DNA of 64,000 nucleotides from JADFWK01 sp035527895 (GTDB taxonomy: Bacteria; Desulfobacterota; DSM-4660; Desulfatiglandales; B25-G16), in assembly GCA_035527895.1 (NCBI GenBank), contig DATKZQ010000016.1, positions 1 to 64,000 on the forward strand. The letters are read 5' to 3'. Shown here piece after piece: positions 18,049 through 26,642 of the stretch (positions are counted from its first letter, which is position 1; every line of letters starts with the position of its first letter). Position numbers and translations under genes: made by a program. The notes under the pieces were generated by a model. It worked only from the letters and a program-made list of their open reading frames with translations, searched no databases and was not told where the DNA came from.

Positions 18049-18318
18049 GGTGGAGCCTCAGAAGACGCTCAGGACGAATTTGATTGCGGCTGTTCCCTTT
18101 TCTGCCCTGATTTTCAACCTGGTAGCCAAAGTCTTTATTCTCATTCAAACAATCCTGACCGCCTATCTTAGCAAGGACAGGGCTCAAGATCGTCGGTAAC
18201 AATCGGGGTAGATTCCATCCCCCTCAGGCAGAAGCTTCGTGCTCCTGAGAAACTCACTATCGAAAAGAGCATGGAGATATCTTCTTTTGCTCTGCCCTCT
18301 TAACAAGGCCCCGTACAG

Positions 18319-18396
18319 GGCCGTTTCAAACCGACGCACCTCCCCATAAGCCTTAGCACTAAGGTGGCAGCCTGTGTGCGCCGTTTTGAAACGGCC
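18319..18396. repeat. Cruciform: 21-nt inverted arms with an inner hairpin
   Basis: The arm at 18319-18339 (GGCCGTTTCAAACCGACGCAC) and that at 18376-18396 are reverse complements at 19 of 21 positions. Inside them CCTTAG-CA-CTAAGG (18351-18364) forms a further hairpin. The outer right arm and the roughly 20 nt after it (to 18415) recur in similar form at 34231-34255, in each case directly before the conserved end of a fixed-length-core repeat. Confidence 0.7.
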
Positions 18397-18415
18397 ACTC
18401 ATCTGAACGATGGGA

Positions 18416-18619
18416 GGCCTGCCCTGGCGCTCAACTTTGGGGCTGGTGTATGGATACCGGAGTATTTCACATCTCAGCTCTCCTTACTCATGCCTTATGA
18501 GCCAGCCTGCCCTGGCGCGACGAGATACGAACATAATGGAATCTCGGCACGATTCTGGTTTTTTGGGGCATACAATTATCTATCCTAAGCCAGGTCTGGG
18601 CCAGGGGTCTGGGCCAGGG
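18416..18619 (-). repeat. Tandem pair of fixed-length-core repeats (cores E and F)
   Basis: Read on the minus strand, a duplicated CCCTGGCCCAGACC start (18619-18593) is followed by core E (18592-18519, 74 nt). A joint GCGCCAGGGCAGGC leads into core F (18504-18431, 74 nt), and the unit ends GCGCCAGGGCAGGCC. The period is 88 nt. E and F have no obvious identity to each other beyond the ends. The array sits between rpiB and fabF. See the matching units at 34256, 41492, 50748, 51372, 52900 and 62514. Confidence 0.85.
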
Positions 18620-18701
18620 ACAGAGTCAAAAAAAGACATCTCCATGCTCACCATAGCGTTTCTTCTAGCTATACCGTGAAGCAAAGCGCCGGGGTCAGGT
18701 G

Positions 18702-19943
18702 CTAGGGGGTATATTGTCTGAACATAAGTGAGCTATTGGTGCCGCCGAAGCCAAAGGAATTGGAAAGCACCGTTCTGACCTGTGCCTTTCTCGCCGTATT
18801 CGGCACATAGTCGAGATCACACTCTGGGTCCGGAAAGTCATAATTGATAGTTGGCGGGATAATTCCATACTTTAGAGTCAAGATAGAAAATATAGCCTCT
18901 GTTACTCCAGCTCCGCCTAAAAGATGGCCTGTCATCGACTTGGTCGAACTCACGGGAATCTTATACGCATGGTCACCGAAAACCGATTTAATGCCCTTCG
19001 TCTCTGAGACATCATTGAGGGGCGTACTGGTTCCGTGAGCATTTATGTAGTCAACCTGAGTCGGGCTCAAACCTGCATCCTGAAGCGCTGCCTTCATGCA
19101 GAGGGATGCCCCGATACCATCGGGGTCGGGGGCTGTAAAATGGTAGGCATCCGAAGACATGCCATAGCCTACGATTTCGCCATATACATCTGCCCCCCTT
19201 TCAAGGGCATGAGTCAGTTCTTCCAGAATAATAATGCCACCACCCTCTCCAATGACAAAACCATCCCGTTCCCGATCGAAGGGTCGTGATGCCTTTTCCG
19301 GCTCGTGGTTTCTCGTTGAAAGGGCTTTCATCGAGGTAAATCCTCCTAGGGCCAAGGGCGTTATGCATGCCTCCGAGCCACCGCTTATCATCACGTCAGC
19401 CGCTTCTCGCTGGATTGCCTTGAATGACTCACCAATGGCATGAGAGCTCGCTGCGCATGCGGTTGTTATCGAGGTGTTTGGGCCTTTGGCGCTAAATTCG
19501 ATAGCCAACCGAGCTGGGGCCATATTGGCAATAATGCCAGGTATGAAAAAAGGGCTTATCCTTCTCGGCCCTTTCTCCAAGTAAATCTTATGATAATACT
19601 CAATGGTGTTCAGTCCGCCGATGCCAGAACCCGTAATGCAGCCCACCCGGTGGCTGTTCTTTGGCGTTATTTCGAGCTTTGCATCCTCCATTGCCATCCG
19701 AGCAGAGGCCATAGCATAGTGTATGAAGATATCCAAGTGCTTGGCATCCTTTGAACTAAGAAAATCCTCCGATACGAAACCCTTTACCTCCCCAGCAACC
19801 TGCGACGCAAAGGCGGAGACATCGAATTTCGTAATCGGACCGATACCTGACCTTCCATTCTTGACAGCCTCCCAGTTTTCTTTCACACCGATACCGAGAG
19901 GTGTAACCATACCTAAGCCGGTAACCACAACCCTTCTGGTCAT
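18702..19943 (-). CDS. fabF: 3-oxoacyl-[ACP] synthase II
   Basis: Elongating condensing enzyme of type II fatty acid synthesis. The catalytic triad is visible: Cys in TTACAASSHAIG, His in NAHGTSTPLND and His in SMTGHLLGGAG. The open frame starts at 19964, but the ATG at 19943 gives MTRRVVVTGLGMVTPLG, the usual start, and the usual 413-residue length, with GGAG about 9 nt upstream. It follows acpP and fabG on the same strand. Confidence 0.97.
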   Translation of the reverse strand: MTRRVVVTGLGMVTPLGIGVKENWEAVKNGRSGIGPITKFDVSAFASQVAGEVKGFVSEDFLSSKDAKHLDIFIHYAMASARMAMEDAKLEITPKNSHRVGCITGSGIGGLNTIEYYHKIYLEKGPRRISPFFIPGIIANMAPARLAIEFSAKGPNTSITTACAASSHAIGESFKAIQREAADVMISGGSEACITPLALGGFTSMKALSTRNHEPEKASRPFDRERDGFVIGEGGGIIILEELTHALERGADVYGEIVGYGMSSDAYHFTAPDPDGIGASLCMKAALQDAGLSPTQVDYINAHGTSTPLNDVSETKGIKSVFGDHAYKIPVSSTKSMTGHLLGGAGVTEAIFSILTLKYGIIPPTINYDFPDPECDLDYVPNTARKAQVRTVLSNSFGFGGTNSSLMFRQYTP

Positions 19944-19976
19944 TACAGTATTCTCCTCGATCAACTAGAAAGGAGC

Positions 19977-20210
19977 TTACCCCTGATTCTTTTCAACATA
20001 TTCTATGGCATCGCGAACAGTAATGATCTTTTCTGCCTCTTCATCGGAGATAGATATATCAAACTCCTCTTCCATGGCCATAATCAATTCAACCTGATCA
20101 AGAGAGTCTGCACCCAGATCATCTACGAAGGACGCCCCTGGAACAACATCTTTCTCATTAACCTCAAGCTGCTCACAGATTATTTTCTTTATCCTCTCTT
20201 CAATCGACAT
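19977..20210 (-). CDS. acpP: Acyl carrier protein
   Basis: 77-residue acidic carrier for fatty acyl intermediates. The phosphopantetheine site is Ser36 in DDLGADSLDQVELIM. Length and charge pattern are standard. It lies between fabG and fabF. Confidence 0.98.
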   Translation of the reverse strand: MSIEERIKKIICEQLEVNEKDVVPGASFVDDLGADSLDQVELIMAMEEEFDISISDEEAEKIITVRDAIEYVEKNQG

Positions 20211-20243
20211 GAATAGTCACCTCCATACTAGTTTTTAATAACA

Positions 20244-20990
20244 TTACATAAAAAGACCACCGCTTATATGAATTACTTGCCCTGTGATGTACGTTGCGCT
20301 GTCCGAAGCCAGCCAGTAAACCGTTTCCGCCACTTCCTCAGGTTCTCCCATTCTTCCCATGGGAATCTGAGCCAAAAAGCTTTCCTTCACTTTTTCCCGC
20401 AGCTTTTCCGTCATTTCAGTATTTATGAAACCGGGTGCCACGGCGTTTACCGCAATACCTCTCGATGCCAATTCTCTTGCAATGCTCTTGGTTAAGCCGA
20501 GTATACCAGCCTTAGACGCAGCGTAGTTGCACTGACCAATGTTTCCAATCTGGCCAACCACCGATGAAATATTAATGATCTTCCCCTTCCGCTCCTTAAC
20601 CATCGATTTGATTGCCGCTCTTGTGCAATTGAATACGCCGGTAAGATTGACGGCAAGTACTCGATCCCATTGTGAAGCAGACATTCTCATGAGAAATCCA
20701 TCCTCCGTTATCCCGGCATTGTTAACCAAAACATCCACTCTCTGAAACTGCTTCACTGCTTTCGTGAAAAACGCTTCAACGGCTTCAAACGATGAGACAT
20801 CAAGCTTCTCTCCGTGCGCGTCAACACCCATCCCACTGAGAAGACCCAATGTCTCATTTACATGGACGTCGTCAGGGTCGTAATGGACAAACAAGATCCG
20901 TGCTCCCTCTCGGGCAAACCTAAGGCACACTGCCCGGCCAATCCCCTTTGAGCCTCCGGTAACAACTACCACCCTTTTTGATTCAGACAC
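20244..20990 (-). CDS. fabG: 3-oxoacyl-[ACP] reductase
   Basis: NADPH-dependent short-chain dehydrogenase/reductase that reduces 3-oxoacyl-ACP. The nucleotide-binding TGGSKGIGRA motif, NNAGITEDG, and the catalytic Ser plus Tyr-X3-Lys (NYAASKAG) are present, and the C-terminus ends ITGQVIHISGGLFM. It is 248 residues. It directly follows plsX; the fabH and fabD genes often found between plsX and fabG are absent. Confidence 0.96.
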   Translation of the reverse strand: MSESKRVVVVTGGSKGIGRAVCLRFAREGARILFVHYDPDDVHVNETLGLLSGMGVDAHGEKLDVSSFEAVEAFFTKAVKQFQRVDVLVNNAGITEDGFLMRMSASQWDRVLAVNLTGVFNCTRAAIKSMVKERKGKIINISSVVGQIGNIGQCNYAASKAGILGLTKSIARELASRGIAVNAVAPGFINTEMTEKLREKVKESFLAQIPMGRMGEPEEVAETVYWLASDSATYITGQVIHISGGLFM

Positions 20991-21026
20991 GCAATCCTCG
21001 ATCTTCTGAGAGTACCACCGATGCCT

Positions 21027-22031
21027 TTAGAAGGTCCTCGATTGAAGCACAGCCAGCCCCTTTTCCAGCCGTTCCTGAACCCGGTTGTTTAAGAAGTTTC
21101 GAGCCGTTCTAACGGCATTCTTTATTGCCTTGGGAGACGAACTGCCATGGCAGATCACACCGACACCTCTAATACCCAAAAGGAGTGCTCCACCATGCTC
21201 AGCATAGTCGAGATTCCTTCCCACATTTTTTACGGCCCTCCTGCTGAGCCAGAAACCGATTCTCGACATAAGACTCCGGGATGTCTCTCTCTGAAGCATC
21301 AGGCCTATAGCCTCGGCCATTCCTTCGCTTAGCTTAAGAGCCACATTACCGACGAATCCATCAGTTACTATTACCTGTACGTCCCCTGAAAAGATGTGCC
21401 TTCCCTCAACGTTGCCGACAAAATTGAGTGGGGCATTTGTGAGCATATCGTGAGCTATCTTAACCCTTTCATTACCCTTGCTCCCCTCCTCACCGATATT
21501 CAATAACCCAATCTTCGGATTGTCGATGCCCAGAAGAGAATTGGCGAAAATATTCCCCATAATAGCGAATTCAAAAAGCTGCTTGGGCTTCGTATCAACG
21601 TTAGCTCCAACATCAATTAAGACAACGGCTCCCCTTGCTCCAGGAAACATGGCGGCCAAAGCAGGTCGCTCCACTCCTTCTATCCTTCCAAGAGCGAGGA
21701 CGGCAGCCCCTACGGTGGCTCCGCTGTTACCTGCACTGACAACAGCCTGAACCTTTCCGCTCTTCACAAGCTCAAAGGCCACTGAGATAGAGGCATCCTT
21801 CTTCTGCCTCAGGATCTTAAGCGGTGATTCATCCATACCCACCACCTGAGAACAGTGGTGGATTTGGATGCCATTGTCTGTGCTCGAGCCCTTGTCGAGC
21901 TGTTTCGAGATAAGGTTTCGATCTCCAACCAGGGTAACATCCACCCCCAATTCAGAGTGCGCCCATAGAGCACCCTGAATGGCGGCTTCAGGGGCATAAT
22001 CTCCTCCCATTGCATCTACTGCAATGTTCAA
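21027..22031 (-). CDS. plsX: Phosphate acyltransferase PlsX
   Basis: Makes acyl-phosphate from acyl-ACP for phospholipid synthesis. The N-terminus NIAVDAMGGDYAPEAAIQGA and the motifs VSAGNSGATVGAAVLALGRI and DGFVGNVALKLSEG are diagnostic. The length is 334 aa. It starts 3 nt after rpmF ends, on the same strand, the conserved yceD-rpmF-plsX order. Confidence 0.97.
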   Translation of the reverse strand: MNIAVDAMGGDYAPEAAIQGALWAHSELGVDVTLVGDRNLISKQLDKGSSTDNGIQIHHCSQVVGMDESPLKILRQKKDASISVAFELVKSGKVQAVVSAGNSGATVGAAVLALGRIEGVERPALAAMFPGARGAVVLIDVGANVDTKPKQLFEFAIMGNIFANSLLGIDNPKIGLLNIGEEGSKGNERVKIAHDMLTNAPLNFVGNVEGRHIFSGDVQVIVTDGFVGNVALKLSEGMAEAIGLMLQRETSRSLMSRIGFWLSRRAVKNVGRNLDYAEHGGALLLGIRGVGVICHGSSSPKAIKNAVRTARNFLNNRVQERLEKGLAVLQSRTF

Positions 22032-22034
22032 TAG

Positions 22035-22217
22035 CTAAGCCTCTTCTTTCTTGACCACTGTTTTGCCCTTGTAAGTACCGCAATTCATGCAAACATGATG
22101 GGGAAGAACGGGCTCATGGCATTGGGGGCAAAAGGAGAAATTGGGCACCTTCGCGTGATGATGCGATCTCCTCATATCTCTTCTTGACTTGGATGTCTTT
22201 TTCTTAGGTACAGGCAT
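22035..22217 (-). CDS. rpmF: 50S ribosomal protein L32
   Basis: 60-residue large-subunit protein starting MPVPKKKTSKSRRDMRRSHH. It has two cysteine pairs (CPQC and CMNC), so it is the zinc-binding form. It stands between yceD and plsX as in most bacteria. Confidence 0.97.
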   Translation of the reverse strand: MPVPKKKTSKSRRDMRRSHHHAKVPNFSFCPQCHEPVLPHHVCMNCGTYKGKTVVKKEEA

Positions 22218-22226
22218 AATGCGCTT

Positions 22227-22736
22227 TTAGTTAGATGTTTGGCACAGAAGTGTTTCATATTTTTTGGAACACGAACAGGTCTTGACATTCAAGTTACTTC
22301 CACAGGTTGCACAGAGCCCCTTACACTCAGCAGAACAGAGCGTTTTCATAGGTAAGCTGAGGATTATTTGCTCTTTTATGACCTGTCCCAGTTCCAAAAA
22401 GTTACCCTGAATGAATTCGAGGTTAAGATCGGCTTCAGACAACTCGACATCTACCCCCCCATTAAACGGAGATAGCGATAAGAATATCCTGAAATCCTTT
22501 GATAAATCCCATGAATAGGGTTCAAGACACCTATCGCAATGCAGGAGTAGGCTGGTAGATACCGAACCCCCTATAGTGATCCTTTTTCCTACAGGTTGAA
22601 TCTTGATCCAGGCAGAAAGAGGAGCACCAAGCCCCAGAATTCGCTCTTCCTCAAGATCCGTTTTCCGCCAATCCTTATCAAATCTAAAGTTAAACTCTTT
22701 ACCCTCTGAAGGGATGTTTGTCAAATCGATTTTCAC
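22227..22736 (-). CDS. YceD/DUF177 family protein
   Basis: 169 residues. YceD proteins are encoded next to rpmF almost universally and are linked to 23S rRNA accumulation or ribosome assembly. The core CDRCLEPYSWDL is recognisable, and the cysteine-rich tail (CSAECKGLCATCG, then CSC) is the usual end of the longer versions. It is the first gene of the long minus-strand block, with a good promoter upstream. Confidence 0.88.
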   Translation of the reverse strand: MKIDLTNIPSEGKEFNFRFDKDWRKTDLEEERILGLGAPLSAWIKIQPVGKRITIGGSVSTSLLLHCDRCLEPYSWDLSKDFRIFLSLSPFNGGVDVELSEADLNLEFIQGNFLELGQVIKEQIILSLPMKTLCSAECKGLCATCGSNLNVKTCSCSKKYETLLCQTSN

Positions 22737-22798
22737 AGAAGCGGGCTCTTATCGAAATTGCTCAGTTTTGCAGTTGCCGCTGAATAATAGAATTTGCT

Positions 22799-22825
22799 TT
22801 TATATCCAGCCCCTTCTTTTGTCAA
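22799..22825 (-). promoter_or_regulatory. Sigma70-type promoter for yceD-rpmF-plsX
   Basis: On the minus strand TTGACA (22825-22820) is followed by TATAAAA starting 15 nt later (overlapping TAAAAG at 17 nt). The yceD start lies about 60 nt downstream. The -35 is perfect and the region AT-rich, so this is likely the main promoter of the block. Confidence 0.6.
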
Positions 22826-22887
22826 GAAAATTTGTTGCCCTCATCTACTTGAATTGCCCGGATCAAAGTAGTACAATCATTGCAGAC

Positions 22888-23475
22888 ATGAAACCCAAAC
22901 AGGTATTTGAGACCTATCAAAGGGAACATATGCGGGTTGATCGGCGAGGGTATTGCCCTCATTGCGGTTCACCTTGTCATGAAGTTCTCTCCGGAAGATT
23001 CAGCAGGTTCAGGTGTTCTCGTTGCGGCTCTCCCATTTACAGGAATCCTTCTCCGGGAGTTGTCGCCTTAATTGTCAAAGAAAAGATGCTCTTGTTGGGT
23101 AAGAGGGCACCTGACATCTTTAGAGGTGGCAAATGGAGTCTTCCGGGCGGGTTCATCGAGTTCGAAGAAGACTTCCTCTCCGCAGCTCACAGAGAAATAG
23201 AGGAAGAAACCGGTCTCACCGTAAATGTCATTTCAATTCTGAGCGTTGTTTCTAATTTCTTCTCACCTGAACTCCATACCCTCGTCATTGTGCTTTTGGC
23301 CGAAAACGTTGGTGGAAAACTGCGACCCGGGGACGATCTGGTAGCGTTAGAATGGTTCCCCCTTGCTGGATCATTTCCTGATTTTGCCTTTGAAGCAGAT
23401 GAGCACATTATTCATCGATATCACGCTACACAGATTCCCGGTGTTCCCGTAGACCCTGATCTCGCTTCCCGGTGA
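22888..23475 (+). CDS. Nudix hydrolase with N-terminal zinc ribbon
   Basis: A 195-residue protein. Residues about 20-50 form a zinc ribbon (YCPHCG, CSRCGSPIYRNP), as in NADH pyrophosphatase NudC relatives. The Nudix box GGFIEFEEDFLSAAHREIEE followed by ETGL fits GX5EX7REUXEEXGU. It should hydrolyse a nucleoside diphosphate derivative; the substrate cannot be told from sequence. A longer upstream frame runs antisense through yceD and is not credible. Two starts are possible: the ATG at 22888, or the ATG at 22930, which has AAAGGG about 5 nt upstream and leaves the zinc ribbon intact. Confidence 0.88.
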   Translation: MKPKQVFETYQREHMRVDRRGYCPHCGSPCHEVLSGRFSRFRCSRCGSPIYRNPSPGVVALIVKEKMLLLGKRAPDIFRGGKWSLPGGFIEFEEDFLSAAHREIEEETGLTVNVISILSVVSNFFSPELHTLVIVLLAENVGGKLRPGDDLVALEWFPLAGSFPDFAFEADEHIIHRYHATQIPGVPVDPDLASR

Positions 23476-23778
23476 AGGAAGATGCGTCGTTCATCCGGTT
23501 CTTACTTGCTCGGCATTTTCCTGGCATTGCCTTCCAGTCTTAGGGAATGGGGTGTCAGCTCGTAAGGGTATACATGGATCACTTGGCAGGCGGTTAGGAG
23601 AATGAACTCCTTGACAGATCTCTCATTGCAATCGCGAAACAGGAACTTTGAAGCACGCATTTTTTTGGAACAGGTTGGCAGGTCTCATAACCTTAAACGG
23701 GTGATTCGTAACCGATAAAAATCAACAAATCCTCCCGCAAAGGACGTGGCTTTGTTTGGAGCCCCTCCCGGGGTTGTT

Positions 23779-23931
23779 GGAGTAATGGGGTACTGGAGTA
23801 ATGGTCTGGAATTGAGAGAAGGGTTTTGTAAAGGCGGAAGGTTACACAAAAGCGTGCTCTCGTGGGCCTTGTGTACAGAGTATCCGTACGGTTTTTCCCA
23901 CTATTCCAATCATCCACTACTCCATCATTCC
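23779..23931. repeat. Inverted ATTCC-word repeat between Nudix and Memo genes
   Basis: GGAGTAATGGGGTACTGGAG at 23779 and the CCACTACTCCATCATTCC segment ending at 23931 form degenerate inverted arms around about 95 nt. This belongs with the pyrimidine-rich TTCCA-word tracts seen at 41475, 50725, 51493 and 62356. The rest of 23476-24024 holds no recognisable gene. Confidence 0.5.
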
Positions 23932-24024
23932 GTGCTCACAAAGGAACAATGACCGGCAAAGCCATTGTCTCTGAGCATGCCCAAAGGACGTTGTTTTCTA
24001 ACACGAAATAGCGAGGTGAGGAAC

Positions 24025-24828
24025 ATGATACGTCAACCAGCAGTTGCCAATCAGTTTTATCCGGGAACAGAGAAAGATCTGAAAAAGGACCTTTCTAGAA
24101 GGATAAAAGAGGGCAAGGAAAGGGAAAAGGTGCTGGCCTTGATTTCTCCTCATGCCGGTTATATGTACTCGGGCGATGTTGCCGGTGCTGTTTACTCCGT
24201 CGCAGAGATTACCAAAGACGTAGTTGTGATGGGACCGAACCATCATGGTCTCGGAGCCCCTTTTGCAGTCATGGCACGGGGGAAATGGAAGATGCCCAGC
24301 GGTGATATTTCCATCAATGAAACACTGGCCAGTCTCATGATTGAGGAGTCTCGTTTGCTGCGGGCTGACGATCAAGCTCACATAACCGAGCACTCCGTGG
24401 AGGTCCAATTACCCTTTATCCAATACATTGAACCTGCCGTCCAATTCGTTCCTGTTGTTTTGGGAATGGCTGACTACAAAACCTGTGAGGATTTGGGAAA
24501 AGACATGGCAAGGGCCATAAAGAGATATGGAAAGCCCGTGGTCTTGATCGCCAGCACGGATATGACCCATTATGAATCTCAAGAGAGTGCTCACCAAAAA
24601 GACCAACTGGCAATGGAGAAAATCCTGGCTATGGACCCCGCCGGCCTCCTGGATACTGTTACCAGGCATAACATTACCATGTGTGGCGTAATACCAACAA
24701 CAGTAGCCCTCATTGCAGCCAAGGAACTGGGTGCAACAACAGCCAAGAAGATTGCATACGCCACGTCCGGAGATGTCAGCGGAGACTACAGTTACGTTGT
24801 AGGCTACGCTGGATTTACTATTCAATGA
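24025..24828 (+). CDS. Memo-family protein (AmmeMemoRadiSam system protein B type)
   Basis: 267 residues of the MEMO1/YjjM fold, related to class III extradiol dioxygenases. Motifs in order: RQPAVANQFYPG, SPHAGYMYSGDVAGAVY, GPNHHGLG, EHSVEVQLPFIQ, STDMTHYES and TSGDVSGDYSYVVGY. Histidines in these motifs are the likely metal ligands. The frame opens at 23965, but the ATG at 24025 follows GAGGTGAGG and matches the family start. No AMMECR1 or radical SAM partner is adjacent. Function in bacteria is unknown. Confidence 0.9.
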   Translation: MIRQPAVANQFYPGTEKDLKKDLSRRIKEGKEREKVLALISPHAGYMYSGDVAGAVYSVAEITKDVVVMGPNHHGLGAPFAVMARGKWKMPSGDISINETLASLMIEESRLLRADDQAHITEHSVEVQLPFIQYIEPAVQFVPVVLGMADYKTCEDLGKDMARAIKRYGKPVVLIASTDMTHYESQESAHQKDQLAMEKILAMDPAGLLDTVTRHNITMCGVIPTTVALIAAKELGATTAKKIAYATSGDVSGDYSYVVGYAGFTIQ

Positions 24829-24917
24829 AGTTATCTTCCCCACGAGGCGAGGAAAGATTCTCGAACTTGAAATCGGCAGCCTGAGCGTAAACCAGCGATC
24901 TTAGCTGATCTCCGCGA

Positions 24918-25223
24918 CTATTCCTCGAGCACCATGGTTATGGCCCCTTTTGGGCACACCGCCGCACAAATACCGCATCCCTTGCAATAGTCGAGGTCAA
25001 TGCGGATTTCTCCGGTACTATCATCGCGGGTGATGGCCAGATCGGGGCACAGGAACCGGCATACATCACACGCTTCGCAGCTCATCGTTCCCAGGCAGCG
25101 GGATGCCTCAAAGTAAGCTTCATCACACGTCAGCGGAGGATCATGACGCTCAAAATCGATCTTCACTGGAGCTACACTGAATCCCCTAGCCTTATCCTCT
25201 CGCACGCAGTTTCGATTCAACAT
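24918..25223 (-). CDS. Two-cluster ferredoxin-like protein of KOR set 1
   Basis: 101 residues with two [4Fe-4S] motifs, CEACDVCRFLCP (about residue 49) and CKGCGICAAVCP (about residue 79). It closes the operon korA-korB-korC-gltD-like and starts 4 nt after the gltD-like stop. It resembles the small delta-type ferredoxin subunit of 2-oxoacid:ferredoxin oxidoreductases, with an N-terminal extension of about 45 residues. Probable role: electron relay between the KOR and the FAD protein. Confidence 0.85.
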   Translation of the reverse strand: MLNRNCVREDKARGFSVAPVKIDFERHDPPLTCDEAYFEASRCLGTMSCEACDVCRFLCPDLAITRDDSTGEIRIDLDYCKGCGICAAVCPKGAITMVLEE

Positions 25224-25227
25224 TGTC

Positions 25228-26619
25228 TTACATCATTTCGAGATAGTCCATGACCTGCCGTGCCACAGCCTTTCCCGACCCCATAGCTTCAACCACGGTA
25301 GAGGGACCGGTCACTGCATCTCCCCCAGCGAATATGCCGTCATACCCTTTTATGCGGCCCCTTCTGTCAAGCTCGATAGTTCCTTTCTCTGAAATGCTTC
25401 TCTCCTGCAGAAGAGATAGTTCGGTACACTGTCCTGTTGCAGAGATAACAAAATCACCTTTGACGTCGATCGGCTGCCCTGGCAAGATCATTGGAACCCT
25501 TCTCCCGAACTTATCCCACCCCAGATGCGCTGGGGCACAACTAACGCCCATCACTCTGCCGCGCGTCTGCAAGACAGCCACTGGGGCCACCTGAAACCGG
25601 AAATCAATCCCCTCCCTTTTCGCCATTTTTAACTCAAAGGGATCAGCTGGCACTTCATCTTCTTTTTCTAGGGAAAGCACCTCCACCCTATCCGCGCCAG
25701 ACCTTAAGGCAGAGCGAGCAACATCAAGTGCTACGTTTCCTCCTCCAACAACCAAAACTTTGCCATGGAGCGCAATACCCTCCCCTATATTCGTTTCTTC
25801 TAGGAAACTCAGCCAGTCCATAAAACCCTCACCATCCTCTCCTTCTATTCCAATTCTCGCTGCCCGGTGGGCTCCAACCGCCAGCAACAGAGCATCTCCA
25901 CCTTCTTTCTGCAAGGCCTCTAAGGACATATTCTTGCCAATTCTGATAGGGTTGATAAATCTAACTCCAAGCGCTCGTATTACACTCACATCGTGAGCAA
26001 CCACATACCGCGGCAAACGAAAGGGGGGTATACCACGAACTAACATGCCTCCGGGTTGCGTAAGAGCATCCATAATAGTAACGCTGTATCCTTGCATGGC
26101 TAACTCATATCCACAGGCAAGCCCCGCAGGTCCAGCCCCTACAATCGTTACCTTTTTTCCTCGGGAGGGCTGCTTGCGTTCTAAAAGGGCGTCCACAATC
26201 TCATTGTAATGGTCCATTTCATAGTGGACCGCATATCGCTTGAGTTCCCGAATGGCTAACGGTTCATCCCAGCTGCCACGGATACAGGCCTGCTCGCAGG
26301 GATGGTGACACACATAACCGCAAACCCCTGGAAGCGCGTTGTCCCGACGGATCAACAGGAGTGCCTCTTTCACCTTCTTTTTCTCCAGCAGGTGCACATA
26401 CTCGCGCACCTGCTGGCTAATGGGGCATGCGTCAACACAGGGAGGAAGCCCCTCCTTACTCGCTATATCGGTGTTTGTATAGATATATCCTCTCGTGGTG
26501 TCTCTATCGGACCTTAGCTCATAGAAACACTCAGCGGGACACGCCCTCAGGCACACGCCGCACCCTTGGCACAATTCCCTATCTACAACCGGCCTATGCG
26601 TTCTTCCTTCTACCGCCAT
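25228..26619 (-). CDS. GltD-like NADPH/FAD oxidoreductase with Fe-S N-terminus
   Basis: 463 residues. The N-terminus has a CX2CX2CX3CP [4Fe-4S] motif (Cys17-Cys27). A GltD-type cysteine domain follows (CVDACPISQQV, GVCGYVCHHPCEQACIRG), then an FAD fold (VTIVGAGPAGLACGYELA) and an NAD(P)H fold (KVLVVGGGNVALDVARSAL). It ends with the GDAVTGPSTVVEAMGSGK motif of the glutamate synthase small subunit. No glutamate synthase large subunit is present. Within a KOR operon it most likely passes electrons between ferredoxin and NADP(H). That is inference from context. Confidence 0.88.
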   Translation of the reverse strand: MAVEGRTHRPVVDRELCQGCGVCLRACPAECFYELRSDRDTTRGYIYTNTDIASKEGLPPCVDACPISQQVREYVHLLEKKKVKEALLLIRRDNALPGVCGYVCHHPCEQACIRGSWDEPLAIRELKRYAVHYEMDHYNEIVDALLERKQPSRGKKVTIVGAGPAGLACGYELAMQGYSVTIMDALTQPGGMLVRGIPPFRLPRYVVAHDVSVIRALGVRFINPIRIGKNMSLEALQKEGGDALLLAVGAHRAARIGIEGEDGEGFMDWLSFLEETNIGEGIALHGKVLVVGGGNVALDVARSALRSGADRVEVLSLEKEDEVPADPFELKMAKREGIDFRFQVAPVAVLQTRGRVMGVSCAPAHLGWDKFGRRVPMILPGQPIDVKGDFVISATGQCTELSLLQERSISEKGTIELDRRGRIKGYDGIFAGGDAVTGPSTVVEAMGSGKAVARQVMDYLEMM

Positions 26620-26642
26620 TTTGCGTTTGTTTTGTTTACTGC

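Noticed and set aside
18416..18619. CRISPR array
   Set aside because: Cores are 74 nt, repeats only about 14-18 nt, at most two units stand together, identical cores recur at distant loci, and no cas gene is present.
22603..22887. 95-codon N-terminal extension of the Nudix protein
   Set aside because: It is antisense to yceD and its promoter region; the family start and zinc ribbon lie downstream of 22888.
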